Assembly (NCBI GenBank): GCA_002427735.1
Contig: DIYP01000009.1
Location: 8,389-72,388, forward strand
Direction: 5' to 3'
Source: Flavobacteriales bacterium UBA6051
Lineage (GTDB): Bacteria > Bacteroidota > Bacteroidia > Flavobacteriales_D > Crocinitomicaceae
DNA: 64,000 bases
The notes under the pieces are model-generated. The model was not told the origin of the DNA and did no database searches. It saw nothing but the letters and a program-made list of their open reading frames with translations. Position 1 is the stretch's first letter; each line of letters opens with the position of its first letter. Made by a program: the position numbers and the translations under genes. This document shows, piece by piece, positions 45,133 to 54,383 of the stretch.

Positions 45133-45882
45133 CTATAATCGATCCAACATTTTCATTACTTCGGGTCTTTTTCTGACGGAAACAGGAATTAGAGTTTTAT
45201 CTTTCATAATAAGGTGTCCGCCCTCTGATTTTACGTACTCTTTAATATATTTCGTATTTACCAAGTGCGATTGATGCACACGAAAGAATCCTTGATCAGC
45301 GAGTAAATCACCAAATTCTTTCAGCGTTCTGGTAACAACTACTTGATCACCATTTTGAAAGAAAAACGTGGTGTAGTTGACGCTACTTTCACAACGAATG
45401 ATGGATTGAATATCGACGATCTGAATTTTGTCCTGAGAGTGTAACGCTAATCGCTCATTTGGTTTTGAATGATTTTTTAAGCGTTCATTCAAAAACTGAT
45501 ATTTTTCATTTTCATTCAAGGCAGAATTTCTAAACTTCTCCAGCGCTTCCGTCAATTCATCAGGATCTATAGGCTTGAGTAAGTAATCGATGGCTGCATA
45601 GCGAAATGCTTTGATTGCATGTGCATCTGAAGCTGTGATGAAAATAATCTTGAAGGGAATTTCAGTAAGTAAATCCAGCAAATCAAAACCACTGCCATCC
45701 TGCATTTGTATATCCAGAAATAGGATATCTGGTTTTTCATGCTTCAAGAGCTTCGCTCCTTCAACGACTCCACTTGCTTCACCAATCACTTCAAAATCTT
45801 TAGCATAGGTTTTCAAATCTTGTTTGATCGTCGTTCTCGCCTGTTCGATATCATCAATAATGATTGCTGTATAATTTTTCAT
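45133..45882 (-). CDS. LytTR response regulator
   Basis: A DNA-binding response regulator (249 aa). The receiver domain has IIIDDIEQAR and the phosphoacceptor site ILFLDIQMQDGSG (Asp near 55), with ITASDAHAIKAF and LLKPID completing it. The C-terminal LytTR domain has IQSIIRCESSVNYTTFF and FFRVHQSHLVNTKYI. I chose the ATG one base after the kinase stop; an in-frame TTG would overlap the kinase. It is the cognate regulator of the kinase at 45884. Confidence 0.93.
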   Translation of the reverse strand: MKNYTAIIIDDIEQARTTIKQDLKTYAKDFEVIGEASGVVEGAKLLKHEKPDILFLDIQMQDGSGFDLLDLLTEIPFKIIFITASDAHAIKAFRYAAIDYLLKPIDPDELTEALEKFRNSALNENEKYQFLNERLKNHSKPNERLALHSQDKIQIVDIQSIIRCESSVNYTTFFFQNGDQVVVTRTLKEFGDLLADQGFFRVHQSHLVNTKYIKEYVKSEGGHLIMKDKTLIPVSVRKRPEVMKMLDRL

Positions 45883-45883
45883 A

Positions 45884-48800
45884 TTAGTCAATAGGTATTC
45901 GAATTATTACGCGCGTCCCACTTGCTTCTTCGTTTGTATAGAGATCTATAATTTCAAAAGGTTCAAGCTCTGAAATTCCTGACAGTTTCAGGCGCTCCGA
46001 TGTAACAGATAGCCCGGTCGATGTATGGTACGTTTCTTTGCTGGAAGCTTTGAGTTCAGCGGCTTTTTCCCGACCAATACCATTGTCTTCGATGATGCAT
46101 TCTAAGAAACCATCTTTTTCAGTGAATTGAATCGTTATTTTTCCCTCCTTGCTTTGCTCTTCACGTCCTTTCATACCGTGCTTAATGGCATTTTCTACGA
46201 AAGGCTGAATAAGCATTGGCGGTATTTGAATAAAATCAGACTCGCTTGACGCATCTAGATCAATAGAATATTGAAAGCGATTACCGTTGCAGAACTGTTC
46301 GATCAACAAGTAATTCTCCAACGTATTGATTTCTTCTTCCAGAGATATTTCACTCTTTCTTGAATTATCGAGAATCTGACGCATAAGCCGCGAGAATTTA
46401 GCAAGGTAATAACGCGCTTCTGTTTCTTGTCCCGTTCCTATAAGACTCTGAATTGAATTGAGTGCATTGAAAATGAAATGTGGATTCATCTGCAAACGCA
46501 TGGCTTTCTGTTCCAATTCAAGAAAGTCTTTTTCCAGTGCAATTTTGCGTTGCTGTTCCGTGGCTTTCTTTCGAATTCTGCGCGCGGATAACAAATAAAT
46601 TAGAAACAATATGAGGAGTACAAGAAGAATCATACTTCCAACAAACCAGTTCGTTTGCCAAAAAGGTGTTTCAATTTTGAAATCAAATTTTAGGGGAGAA
46701 CTCCAAACACCATCTTCATTGGCTGCCTTAACTTCAAACGTATAGTTACCCGGTTCCAGGTTAGAGTAGAGAATACTCTTTTCCTTCGAAGAAGGTGACC
46801 AACGTTCATCGAAACCAACTAAGCGCCATTGGTAAATAACTCCCTCTGGTCGTTTAAGATTAACACCAATGAATTCAAAAGTTATGTGATTTTGATCATA
46901 CCCAAGGTTCAAAGTGGCTGATTGCTGTCCGTTTTTTAAGAGTTGTTGATCCTCTAGTAGCGTTTCGTAGTATAATTTGATATCCTTCAGGGAGAGAATA
47001 GGTGGTTGATTATTGGTTACTAATTTCGAAGGATTAAAACGACATAAACCGTTAATCGTTCCGAACCAAATAGCTCCATTTTTGTCTTTCCAAACTGCGT
47101 TCTGACAAGTTTCTACTCCGGTGAATCCATCCAGTTTTCCATAGTGTCTTATTTGCTTTGAAGAGCCATTTTGATTGAAAAAAACGTAGTCCAAACCTTT
47201 TTCCGTTCCTACTATCAAATTGCCATCTTGATCTGTAGTTAACAGGTAGACATTATCGGAACGCAAGCCATCTTTTTGCGAAATGGTCTTCAGTTGTTTT
47301 CCATTTTCATAAATATTTAGTCCACAAATACCTTCACCAGCAGTGCCTATCCAAAGGCGCCCTTTTTGGTCTTCCGTAAGTGAACGAATTTGATTTGAAG
47401 GAAGTCCTTGATTTTCAGTTAACTTAAATATATGTCGTCCCTTTTCATTGAGACAACCGACACCATCACCTTCAGCACCGTACCATAATCTATCGCGCTT
47501 ATCAAAGTGAAGGCATGTCACCCGGTTCGAGATCAAACCTTCTTTCATTGTCCATTTTTCAATAATGAACTTGTTTTCTTTAGGAAAGACTTCAATGATT
47601 CCACTTCCTGCGGTGGCTATCCAAATGTTACCATTCGGCCCCTTTTTTATGTCTTTGACATAGGCCCTTTTTAGTTCATCAATTGATTGAAAACCGTCTT
47701 TAGTGCGTACATAGACCCCACGGCCATCAGTTCCCAACCAGACGTTGCCAAGTTCGTCCTGCGCAATAGCTTTTACTTTTACATTTTGAAATCCATTAGA
47801 AGCATCGTACCGAATAAAGCCATCGTTCGTAAGTACACTTACACCTTTCTCTGAATTGCCAATCCATAATTCTCCGGATTTATCTCGGAAAACACTGTAA
47901 ATGTAGTTACCAGCAAGACCAGAGCTTTGATCGTAATTCGTGAATTGCTGTCCCAGATAATGACAAACACCTCCACCTGAGGTTCCAAACCATAGGTTAC
48001 CGTTGTTATCTTGTACAATAGATCTCACGTGGTTATTGCTAAGACCTTCCTTTTCTGTAATAGAGGTGAACGTTTTGGTCGTTTTATCATAATGAATAAC
48101 ACCTCCGTTCAATGTGGCGATCCAGAGATTATCCTTTTGATCTACATGAATATCGAGAACGGTTTGGCGGTAGAGCTCATGATGATAATCAATGCGAAAA
48201 AAATCAGTGCCATCATAGCAATACATGCCATCACCATATGTGCCGATCCATAAATTACCTTCTGCGTCGCCTTGTACTTTTGTGATAGAGTTTTTATCGT
48301 AGTCAAGAAGTAAGTTGTTCGGATATGACTTGGATTGATCAATGTGGTAGAGCCCTTTGTTCATACCTATCCAGATATTCTTTTTCTGATCAATAAATAT
48401 TGATCGAACATCCAGTTGAACACGCCTTAATTCACCAAGGTCAATTGCAGCTGTATCATTTACGATGAAAAGACCATCATTGGTACCGCAATAAAGTTCT
48501 CCGCTTTCAGATATAAATAGGTCGTATGCTGTTAGTCCCTCTTTTTTTTTAGATAATTCTTTTCGCTCAAATGATTTTCCGTTAAAAGAACAAAGACCAC
48601 CGTTTGTAGCTACCCAAATTGTACCCGAAGCATCTGATATAATATCATTTATGTAGTTACTTGCGAGTCCATCTTTTTGGGTATACTCTTTAAATTCAAA
48701 TCCATTGAATACACTGATTCCACTTCCGCGTGTACCGAGCCAAAGTTGTCCAAGTTGGTCTTGATGGATGGCATACACCTGAGATTGACCGAGTCCATCT

Positions 48801-48895
48801 TCTACATTATAATTACGAAAATTGTATTGCTGTGATAGACTTGAAAACCAGAAGGTAAGACAAATCAGAGTCATGAAAAAATGGCGATACTTCAC
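45884..48895 (-). CDS. Sensor kinase with 14 periplasmic propeller repeats, Y_Y_Y and LytS-type kinase
   Basis: A 1003-residue sensor. After a signal peptide (ending SSLSQQ) I count 14 repeats of the ligand-binding propeller type with core (L/I/V)W(I/V/L)(G/A)T, equal to two seven-bladed propellers (about residues 25-640). A Y_Y_Y domain follows (VIYQWRLVGFDERWSPSS and SNLEPGNYTFEVKAANEDG, about 670-740), then one membrane helix (about 748-770). The cytoplasmic part is a His_kinase/HATPase of the LytS type: MNPHFIFNALNSIQSL with the phosphoacceptor His near 805, and ENAIKHGM with DNGIGR for ATP binding. Its repeats are like those of hybrid two-component systems that sense polysaccharides, but this one is not hybrid. 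Ligand unknown. Confidence 0.93.
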   Translation of the reverse strand: MKYRHFFMTLICLTFWFSSLSQQYNFRNYNVEDGLGQSQVYAIHQDQLGQLWLGTRGSGISVFNGFEFKEYTQKDGLASNYINDIISDASGTIWVATNGGLCSFNGKSFERKELSKKKEGLTAYDLFISESGELYCGTNDGLFIVNDTAAIDLGELRRVQLDVRSIFIDQKKNIWIGMNKGLYHIDQSKSYPNNLLLDYDKNSITKVQGDAEGNLWIGTYGDGMYCYDGTDFFRIDYHHELYRQTVLDIHVDQKDNLWIATLNGGVIHYDKTTKTFTSITEKEGLSNNHVRSIVQDNNGNLWFGTSGGGVCHYLGQQFTNYDQSSGLAGNYIYSVFRDKSGELWIGNSEKGVSVLTNDGFIRYDASNGFQNVKVKAIAQDELGNVWLGTDGRGVYVRTKDGFQSIDELKRAYVKDIKKGPNGNIWIATAGSGIIEVFPKENKFIIEKWTMKEGLISNRVTCLHFDKRDRLWYGAEGDGVGCLNEKGRHIFKLTENQGLPSNQIRSLTEDQKGRLWIGTAGEGICGLNIYENGKQLKTISQKDGLRSDNVYLLTTDQDGNLIVGTEKGLDYVFFNQNGSSKQIRHYGKLDGFTGVETCQNAVWKDKNGAIWFGTINGLCRFNPSKLVTNNQPPILSLKDIKLYYETLLEDQQLLKNGQQSATLNLGYDQNHITFEFIGVNLKRPEGVIYQWRLVGFDERWSPSSKEKSILYSNLEPGNYTFEVKAANEDGVWSSPLKFDFKIETPFWQTNWFVGSMILLVLLILFLIYLLSARRIRKKATEQQRKIALEKDFLELEQKAMRLQMNPHFIFNALNSIQSLIGTGQETEARYYLAKFSRLMRQILDNSRKSEISLEEEINTLENYLLIEQFCNGNRFQYSIDLDASSESDFIQIPPMLIQPFVENAIKHGMKGREEQSKEGKITIQFTEKDGFLECIIEDNGIGREKAAELKASSKETYHTSTGLSVTSERLKLSGISELEPFEIIDLYTNEEASGTRVIIRIPID

Positions 48896-48913
48896 AGCGA
48901 CTGTTTAGATAAT

Positions 48914-48921
48914 CAAAGATA
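48914..48921 (-). promoter_or_regulatory. -7 box for the sensor kinase operon
   Basis: The minus strand reads TATCTTTG, fitting TAnnTTTG, 19 bases before the kinase start. No clear -33 element was found. Confidence 0.45.
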
Positions 48922-48994
48922 AAAAACGCTTTTTAATGCTAAGGTGACGAATAATCGAACGCTTATTTTGACTCGGTTTATTTCAGGTAGATTT

Positions 48995-51373
48995 ATGTGT
49001 AAATCGATCAACATGGCAGCCCAGTTAATCATCTATTATTACGATTTAAGGCGGAGAATCAAATGGTATCGTCGAAGAACTGTATTGTTTTTTTTCGGTG
49101 TATTTCTTATCTGGTATGCAGATTGTCTTCCCGACCAATTGTTCAATGATAGTACTTCTACTGTTCTATTAGACAGATATGGTGAGCTCCTTGGGGCGCA
49201 CATTTCGGAAGATGAACAGTGGCGTTTTCAAGAATGCGATTCAGTTCCTTACAAGTTCAGAAAGTGTATCATAGAATTCGAAGACAGGAATTTCTATGGA
49301 CACATGGGCGTAAGTGCTAAAGCCATTGGTCGTGCCGTTATGCAAAACTTTTCTTCTGGTAAGCGGGTGAGTGGTGGTAGTACGCTGACCATGCAATTGG
49401 TTCGACTCATGCGGAAAAATCCGCGAAGAACCTATTCTGAAAAGTTGTTGGAAATGGTTCTGGCAACGCGAATAGAGTTGAGTTATTCCAAGGAAGAAAT
49501 CCTGAGATTGTACTGTTCTCATGCACCTTTTGGGAATAATGTCGTTGGCCTTGATGCAGCTTCATGGCGTTTTTATGGAAGGCCATCGCACTTATTGAGT
49601 TGGTCGGAATCGGCAACTTTGGCGGTGCTGCCAAATGCGCCAGGCTTGATATATCCTGGTAAGAACCACGATCGGTTGATGGAGAAGCGTAATCGATTGC
49701 TGAGACGTTTATTAGAAATCGGAGAGTTAACGCCTGAAGATTACGAAATGGCGATTATTGAACCATTGCCAGACCGACCATTGCCTCTCCCAAGGTTAGC
49801 TCCACATCTTTTGGCGACTTTCACACAAAGTGGTGAAAAAGGAAAAACAATTCGCTGTAGTTTAAATAGTGAGGTTCAACAGCAAACGAATCAGCTTCTG
49901 GAAAGTCACATGACTCTATTACGTGAGAATAAAATATACAATGGAGCCGTGCTAATCACATCTGTGGAAACAGGAGAAATTGTCGCATATGTGGGAAATG
50001 CAATAGCATCTGGTCGGGAGCATTCCAATTTAGTAAATTGTATTCCTGCACCAAGAAGTACAGGAAGTATTCTGAAACCATTGTTATATGCGAAAGCTAT
50101 GGAGTCAGGATTGATAACCCCTCATACCTTACTATATGACACACCATCTAAATTTGGCGGTTTTGCTCCCAAGAATTTTGCAGGCGGTTTTGATGGATTA
50201 ATTCCGGCAGATGAAGCACTTGCACGAAGTTTGAATATTCCAATGGTTCATTTATTGAACAGGTATGGTGTCGGTAAATTTCACAGTGACCTTAGGGAGC
50301 TGGGTTTCTCAACACTGAAGCACCCGGCAAGACATTATGGATTAAGTCTGATTCTTGGCGGTGCTGAGGTGAGTTTGATGGATCTTTCCAACGTTTACAC
50401 ACGAATGGCGCAGCACCTGTTGACAGGATCGAGTTCAACGATCAATTTCGGAATTCAGAGTACAGAAGAATCGGAAGAAAAACTTGCACTGGATCGTGGC
50501 TGTGTTTTTGCTTCTTTTGAAGCGATGCTTGAAGTAAAGCGCCCTGGAACCGATAACAATTGGCAGCTTTTTTCTTCTTCCCGAAAAATTGCATGGAAAA
50601 CCGGTACGAGTTTTGGCTTTCGTGATGCCTGGGCTGTCGGAGTCACGCCTGATTATGTTGTTTCTGTTTGGATTGGCAATGCAGACGGTGAGGGGAGACC
50701 AGGGCTAACCGGAGTTCAAGCTGCGGCACCTTTGTTATTCGAAGTGTTTGATCATCTTCCGACTTCTCAACGGTGGTTTGAAGAACCAACACTTGTTATG
50801 CGCAAAGTTGAATTGTGCAATGAAAGTGGTCATCGTGCTATGCCTAATTGCCCAAACACCCGAATAATGAGCGTTCCAAAAACAGTTACGACATCACAGG
50901 GTTGTCCATATCATGCAATTGTGCACCTGAACGCTTCTGGTACATACCGTGTTGATGCCGATTGTGGAGACCCGGAAACAATGCAACATGTTCCATGGTT
51001 TATTCTACCGTCTTCTATCGAGAAATTTTATCGTGAGCGAACGCCAGGTTACAAGTCACTACCTCCCTTTGCACCCGATTGCGGGAGTTCATATGACAAG
51101 CATTCATTGGCTATTATATACCCTAGGGATAAACAAGAGATTTACTTACCAATTGATTTTAGCGAAAAGCGCAGGAAGGTGATTTTCGAAGGAGCTCACC
51201 GCAATTCAGGTACTACGGTCTTTTGGCATCTTGATGATGTTTTTGTCGGTCAAACAAGAGAAATTCATCAATTGGAGTTTAAACCAGAGATCGGTCAACA
51301 TAAGTTGACATTGATTGATGAAAATGGATTGTCCAGATCAGTACAGTTCGAAATGCTTGGGAAAAAGGAATAG
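48995..51373 (+). CDS. pbpC: Penicillin-binding protein 1C
   Basis: Bifunctional peptidoglycan synthase (793 residues from the ATG at 48995; ATG 49013 is an alternative, and a GTG further up is less likely). After a membrane anchor (about 30-45) comes the GT51 transglycosylase domain: FEDRNFYGHMGVSAKAIGRA, GGSTLTMQLVRLMRK and KEEILRLYCSHAPFGNN. The transpeptidase has STGSILKP (catalytic Ser near 358), SLN, and KTGTSFGFRDAW. The C-terminal BiPBP_C domain (about 690-790) is typical for PBP1C. It belongs functionally with the A2M gene, though separated from it by VanW and minus-strand genes. Confidence 0.95.
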   Translation: MCKSINMAAQLIIYYYDLRRRIKWYRRRTVLFFFGVFLIWYADCLPDQLFNDSTSTVLLDRYGELLGAHISEDEQWRFQECDSVPYKFRKCIIEFEDRNFYGHMGVSAKAIGRAVMQNFSSGKRVSGGSTLTMQLVRLMRKNPRRTYSEKLLEMVLATRIELSYSKEEILRLYCSHAPFGNNVVGLDAASWRFYGRPSHLLSWSESATLAVLPNAPGLIYPGKNHDRLMEKRNRLLRRLLEIGELTPEDYEMAIIEPLPDRPLPLPRLAPHLLATFTQSGEKGKTIRCSLNSEVQQQTNQLLESHMTLLRENKIYNGAVLITSVETGEIVAYVGNAIASGREHSNLVNCIPAPRSTGSILKPLLYAKAMESGLITPHTLLYDTPSKFGGFAPKNFAGGFDGLIPADEALARSLNIPMVHLLNRYGVGKFHSDLRELGFSTLKHPARHYGLSLILGGAEVSLMDLSNVYTRMAQHLLTGSSSTINFGIQSTEESEEKLALDRGCVFASFEAMLEVKRPGTDNNWQLFSSSRKIAWKTGTSFGFRDAWAVGVTPDYVVSVWIGNADGEGRPGLTGVQAAAPLLFEVFDHLPTSQRWFEEPTLVMRKVELCNESGHRAMPNCPNTRIMSVPKTVTTSQGCPYHAIVHLNASGTYRVDADCGDPETMQHVPWFILPSSIEKFYRERTPGYKSLPPFAPDCGSSYDKHSLAIIYPRDKQEIYLPIDFSEKRRKVIFEGAHRNSGTTVFWHLDDVFVGQTREIHQLEFKPEIGQHKLTLIDENGLSRSVQFEMLGKKE

Positions 51374-51377
51374 CTTT

Positions 51378-52118
51378 CTAGCCAAAGACCTTTTTCAACA
51401 AGTCTGTTACACGGGCCATTGGGTTTGTTCTGATTTCTTTTTCTTCTTTCGCTATTTGAACGAAAAGCCCATCAATTGCCTTATTGGTGGCGTACTCATC
51501 CAAATCCGGATTTACCTTCTGAACCAAAGGGATCTTGTTATATGTCGTAAATATGGTATTCCAATGTTTCGTTGCTCCTACTTTATCTAGAGAAGCTTTT
51601 ACTACAGGCTTAAATTTTTCGAAAAGCGCGTTTCTTGTTGATTTTTCCAGAAACGTTGTAGCGGCGTTATCTTCTCCATGAAGAATACTCATAGCATCTT
51701 GAATAGTCATCGATTTTATTGCGGTAACAAAAATGTCTTTTGCTCCATTGGCCGCATCTTCGGCAGCACGATTCAATGACTCAATAGCTTTGTCCACTTG
51801 TTCTCCTTGCCCCAATTGGCGCAACTTTGTCTCAACCTTCTTTGCCTCTTCCGGTAAGAAGATTTTGATGGCCATATCCTTGAAGTAACCGTCTGGTTTG
51901 GAAACTTGTTCAACGCCTTTTTCAATTCCTTTTGTGAGGGCTTCTTTTAAGCCAGCTCCTACTTCTTCTTCAGAAAGTGCACTCGAGGCGTCACTTGAAA
52001 GTCCAGCTTCCTTGGCTGTTTCTTCTGCGGCGTTTTTAATTTTTCCCAGAATTTGAGCATTGGATGTTGTAAAAAGACATACTGAAAAAAGCGAAAAGCA
52101 AAGAATTGATCGTATCAT
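51378..52118 (-). CDS. DUF4197 protein
   Basis: A 246-residue exported helical protein (signal peptide ending TTSNAQ). Features of DUF4197 are GLKEALTKGIEKGVEQVSK, then DGYFKDMAIKIFLPEEAKKV, and DLDEYATNKAIDGLFVQIAKEE. It is known as a common periplasmic or surface protein without assigned function. It abuts pbpC tail to tail with four bases between stops. Confidence 0.9.
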   Translation of the reverse strand: MIRSILCFSLFSVCLFTTSNAQILGKIKNAAEETAKEAGLSSDASSALSEEEVGAGLKEALTKGIEKGVEQVSKPDGYFKDMAIKIFLPEEAKKVETKLRQLGQGEQVDKAIESLNRAAEDAANGAKDIFVTAIKSMTIQDAMSILHGEDNAATTFLEKSTRNALFEKFKPVVKASLDKVGATKHWNTIFTTYNKIPLVQKVNPDLDEYATNKAIDGLFVQIAKEEKEIRTNPMARVTDLLKKVFG

Positions 52119-52183
52119 GATATAGCTATTGGTTATTTCTGTTTAACGCAGAAATGTATTAAAAATTCCATGTTATGCAGGAA

Positions 52184-53563
52184 TCATTCCACAAATATCT
52201 TTTTGGTCTCTTGGACTAACTCTCCCAGGTAGTTAAAATAGTTGATATCCAATAGATATAGGCCTGACCCTACGTTCAGTTCAAATGTTATGTAGGACTG
52301 ATTCATAGCAACGCTACTTTCTATTTTTCGCCCTTGGTAATCATAGAGATCAGCTGTAAAACCTGTCAAATCTTCTTCGTTTAACTTAACGGTAATCGTA
52401 TTTCCCGAACTCACGGGATTAGGGTAAACATCAATAGCGGTAATGGCTGAATTCAGAAAGATCTCTTCGGGAAAATCGAATAAGAAAATGCCATTTACAC
52501 GATCTGAAACAATTAATCGTTTAGAAGGAAGTTCCGAGTAAATGCCCCAGGCACCATACATTTTGAATTGCGTTTCTTGAGGGTAAGTGTCGTAGTGCGC
52601 AATTTCCTTCGGAACGGTGGCCCGGATATCATAAATGCGCAATCCTTCGTTGTAATAAGCAACATAGGCAAATTCATTGGTAAGCATAATATTGTGTGGA
52701 ACACTGTTTTCCTGATGGTTTGTTCCAAATATGTTTTCTACTGTCACCATATGGTTACTTACACTGCAATTCTTCAGTTGTTTTCCCATGGTTTCATCCC
52801 CGAAAATATAACGTGTACCATCTGGAGTGAGCCACCCCTGATGATTGTATCCCTGATCCTGATAAAAGTTCAGGTTCTGCAAATAGACCGGATTTGTAGG
52901 ATTTGAAAAGTCATATATTCTTAGGCCATCAAAACCACAGTTCAGGTAAGCAATGTTATCACGTACATAGGCATCATGTACTTCCGGGATGTCATCAGGG
53001 CCAGTGTAGAGTAGTTGAGGGTTTTCGGGGTCTGCCAACGAATATACCATCATAGATTCAAGGCCTTGAGGGACACCATTAATCATTTTCTTTACACTGC
53101 AAGCGTACATTAACTCATTCAACGTATCAATGAATAGGTTGTGTACTTGAGAGAAAGCAGAATCGTCTGTAACTACATGAACCGAATCTGGCAAGTACGA
53201 AAGATCTATAATTTGCAAACTACTTTCACCCTCATCGCAAACGGCATAAAGGTAGTTTCCAAATGTTTTATAATCTCTGTGAATTACCATTGGACTTGCA
53301 TAGCGACCAAATACAAAGTCTACTTCTTCCAGTCGGTTATCATCTGTGATTTCAAAAAAATGTGTCCCTTCTGTAGAACCTGCAACGGCGTACTCCTGAT
53401 TCTTATGAACAAATCCCCAGCATTCGTTGTAGCGAACGTTTGATGATGTGGTAGGGAGTGAGTTATCCGTCCAATGGTCAAGCAATGAGATGTTTAATGA
53501 TGTCTGACTTGTCGCTATAAACGACAAGCACAAAAACGCTATAGTAAAGAGTTTACGCAGCAA
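52184..53563 (-). CDS. LVIVD-repeat secreted protein (choice-of-anchor B) with T9SS sorting domain
   Basis: A 459-residue exported protein, signal peptide ending SFIATSQ. The beta propeller part has repeated (L)(Q/R)I(Y/I)D segments of the LVIVD type (SSLQIIDLSYL, GLRIYDFSNPTNPVYL, GLRIYDIRA), with HNLFID and HDAYVRDN as conserved histidine turns. This architecture is annotated choice-of-anchor B family. The last 85 residues, from AIDVYPNPVSSGNTITV to the end, are a complete T9SS type A sorting domain, so the protein should be surface exposed or released. Confidence 0.9.
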   Translation of the reverse strand: MLRKLFTIAFLCLSFIATSQTSLNISLLDHWTDNSLPTTSSNVRYNECWGFVHKNQEYAVAGSTEGTHFFEITDDNRLEEVDFVFGRYASPMVIHRDYKTFGNYLYAVCDEGESSLQIIDLSYLPDSVHVVTDDSAFSQVHNLFIDTLNELMYACSVKKMINGVPQGLESMMVYSLADPENPQLLYTGPDDIPEVHDAYVRDNIAYLNCGFDGLRIYDFSNPTNPVYLQNLNFYQDQGYNHQGWLTPDGTRYIFGDETMGKQLKNCSVSNHMVTVENIFGTNHQENSVPHNIMLTNEFAYVAYYNEGLRIYDIRATVPKEIAHYDTYPQETQFKMYGAWGIYSELPSKRLIVSDRVNGIFLFDFPEEIFLNSAITAIDVYPNPVSSGNTITVKLNEEDLTGFTADLYDYQGRKIESSVAMNQSYITFELNVGSGLYLLDINYFNYLGELVQETKKIFVE

Positions 53564-53669
53564 CTACCAAAAATTGTTAACGTAAAGATAAAACAATGTG
53601 TAGAATTGATTCAGCCTATTATTTGATTGGTTATTATTAGTTATTTTAGCGACACTTTAAACTAATGAA

Positions 53670-54383
53670 GTGTCAGATTCAGTAGTCATTATACCAACAT
53701 TCAACGAAAAAGAAAACGTCGAGAAGATGACGCGTAAAATGATGTCGTTGGAGAAGGACTTTCACGTACTCTATGTGGATGACTCATCACCTGACGGAAC
53801 GGCTGATATTATTCGATCATTGCAGGAAGAATTTCCTGGACGCGTGCATTTGGAAGTTCGAGAGGGTAAGTTAGGATTGGGAACGGCTTACATACATGGG
53901 TTTAAGTGGGCAATCAAAAACGGTTACGAGTTTGTTTTTGAAATGGATTGCGACTTTTCCCACAATCCAGATGACTTGATTCGTCTTTACCGAGCATGTG
54001 CTGATGGCGGAGCTGACTTGAGTATTGGTTCTCGCTACGTCAAAGGCGGTAAGGTAAAGAACTGGCCTTTGAAGCGTATTTTGATGTCGTACTTTGCGAG
54101 TGTTTATGTACGTATGATTCTGTGGATTGGGATTAAAGATACTACAGCAGGTTTCAAATGCTACCGGAAATCAGTTTTGGAAAAGATTAATTTGGAGGGG
54201 GTTACCTTCAAAGGTTACGCATTTCAAATCTGTATGAAGTACGCTGCTAAGCGTCATGGGTTTAAGGTGACTGAAGTCCCTATCACATTTATTGATCGTG
54301 AATTGGGTGTTTCAAAAATGAGTACTGGAATTTTTAAAGAAGCATTTTTCGGAGTATGGAAAATGCGTGGAATGAACCTATGA
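53670..54383 (+). CDS. Family 2 glycosyltransferase, polyprenol-phosphate mannose synthase type
   Basis: A 237-residue GT-A enzyme without membrane domain. It starts with GTG because the nearby ATG frame is closed. The motifs VVIIPTFNEKENVEKM, VLYVDDSSPDGTAD, FVFEMDCDFSHNPDDL (with the metal-binding DxD type DCDFS) and IGSRYVKGG, as well as the end FIDRELGVSKMS, are those of dolichol/polyprenol phosphate mannosyltransferases. In Bacteroidota the lipid-linked sugar is likely used for protein O-glycosylation or polysaccharides. The stop overlaps the pyrC start as ATGA. Confidence 0.92.
   Translation: MSDSVVIIPTFNEKENVEKMTRKMMSLEKDFHVLYVDDSSPDGTADIIRSLQEEFPGRVHLEVREGKLGLGTAYIHGFKWAIKNGYEFVFEMDCDFSHNPDDLIRLYRACADGGADLSIGSRYVKGGKVKNWPLKRILMSYFASVYVRMILWIGIKDTTAGFKCYRKSVLEKINLEGVTFKGYAFQICMKYAAKRHGFKVTEVPITFIDRELGVSKMSTGIFKEAFFGVWKMRGMNL

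Noticed and set aside
45133..48895. Sensor/regulator pair as a PUL hybrid two-component system
   Set aside because: Kinase and regulator are separate genes, the output is LytTR rather than AraC, and no SusC/SusD genes are present in the window.
48944..48994. Upstream GTG start of pbpC
   Set aside because: Would add polar residues before the cytoplasmic tail; the ATG at 48995 or 49013 fits the membrane-anchor geometry better.
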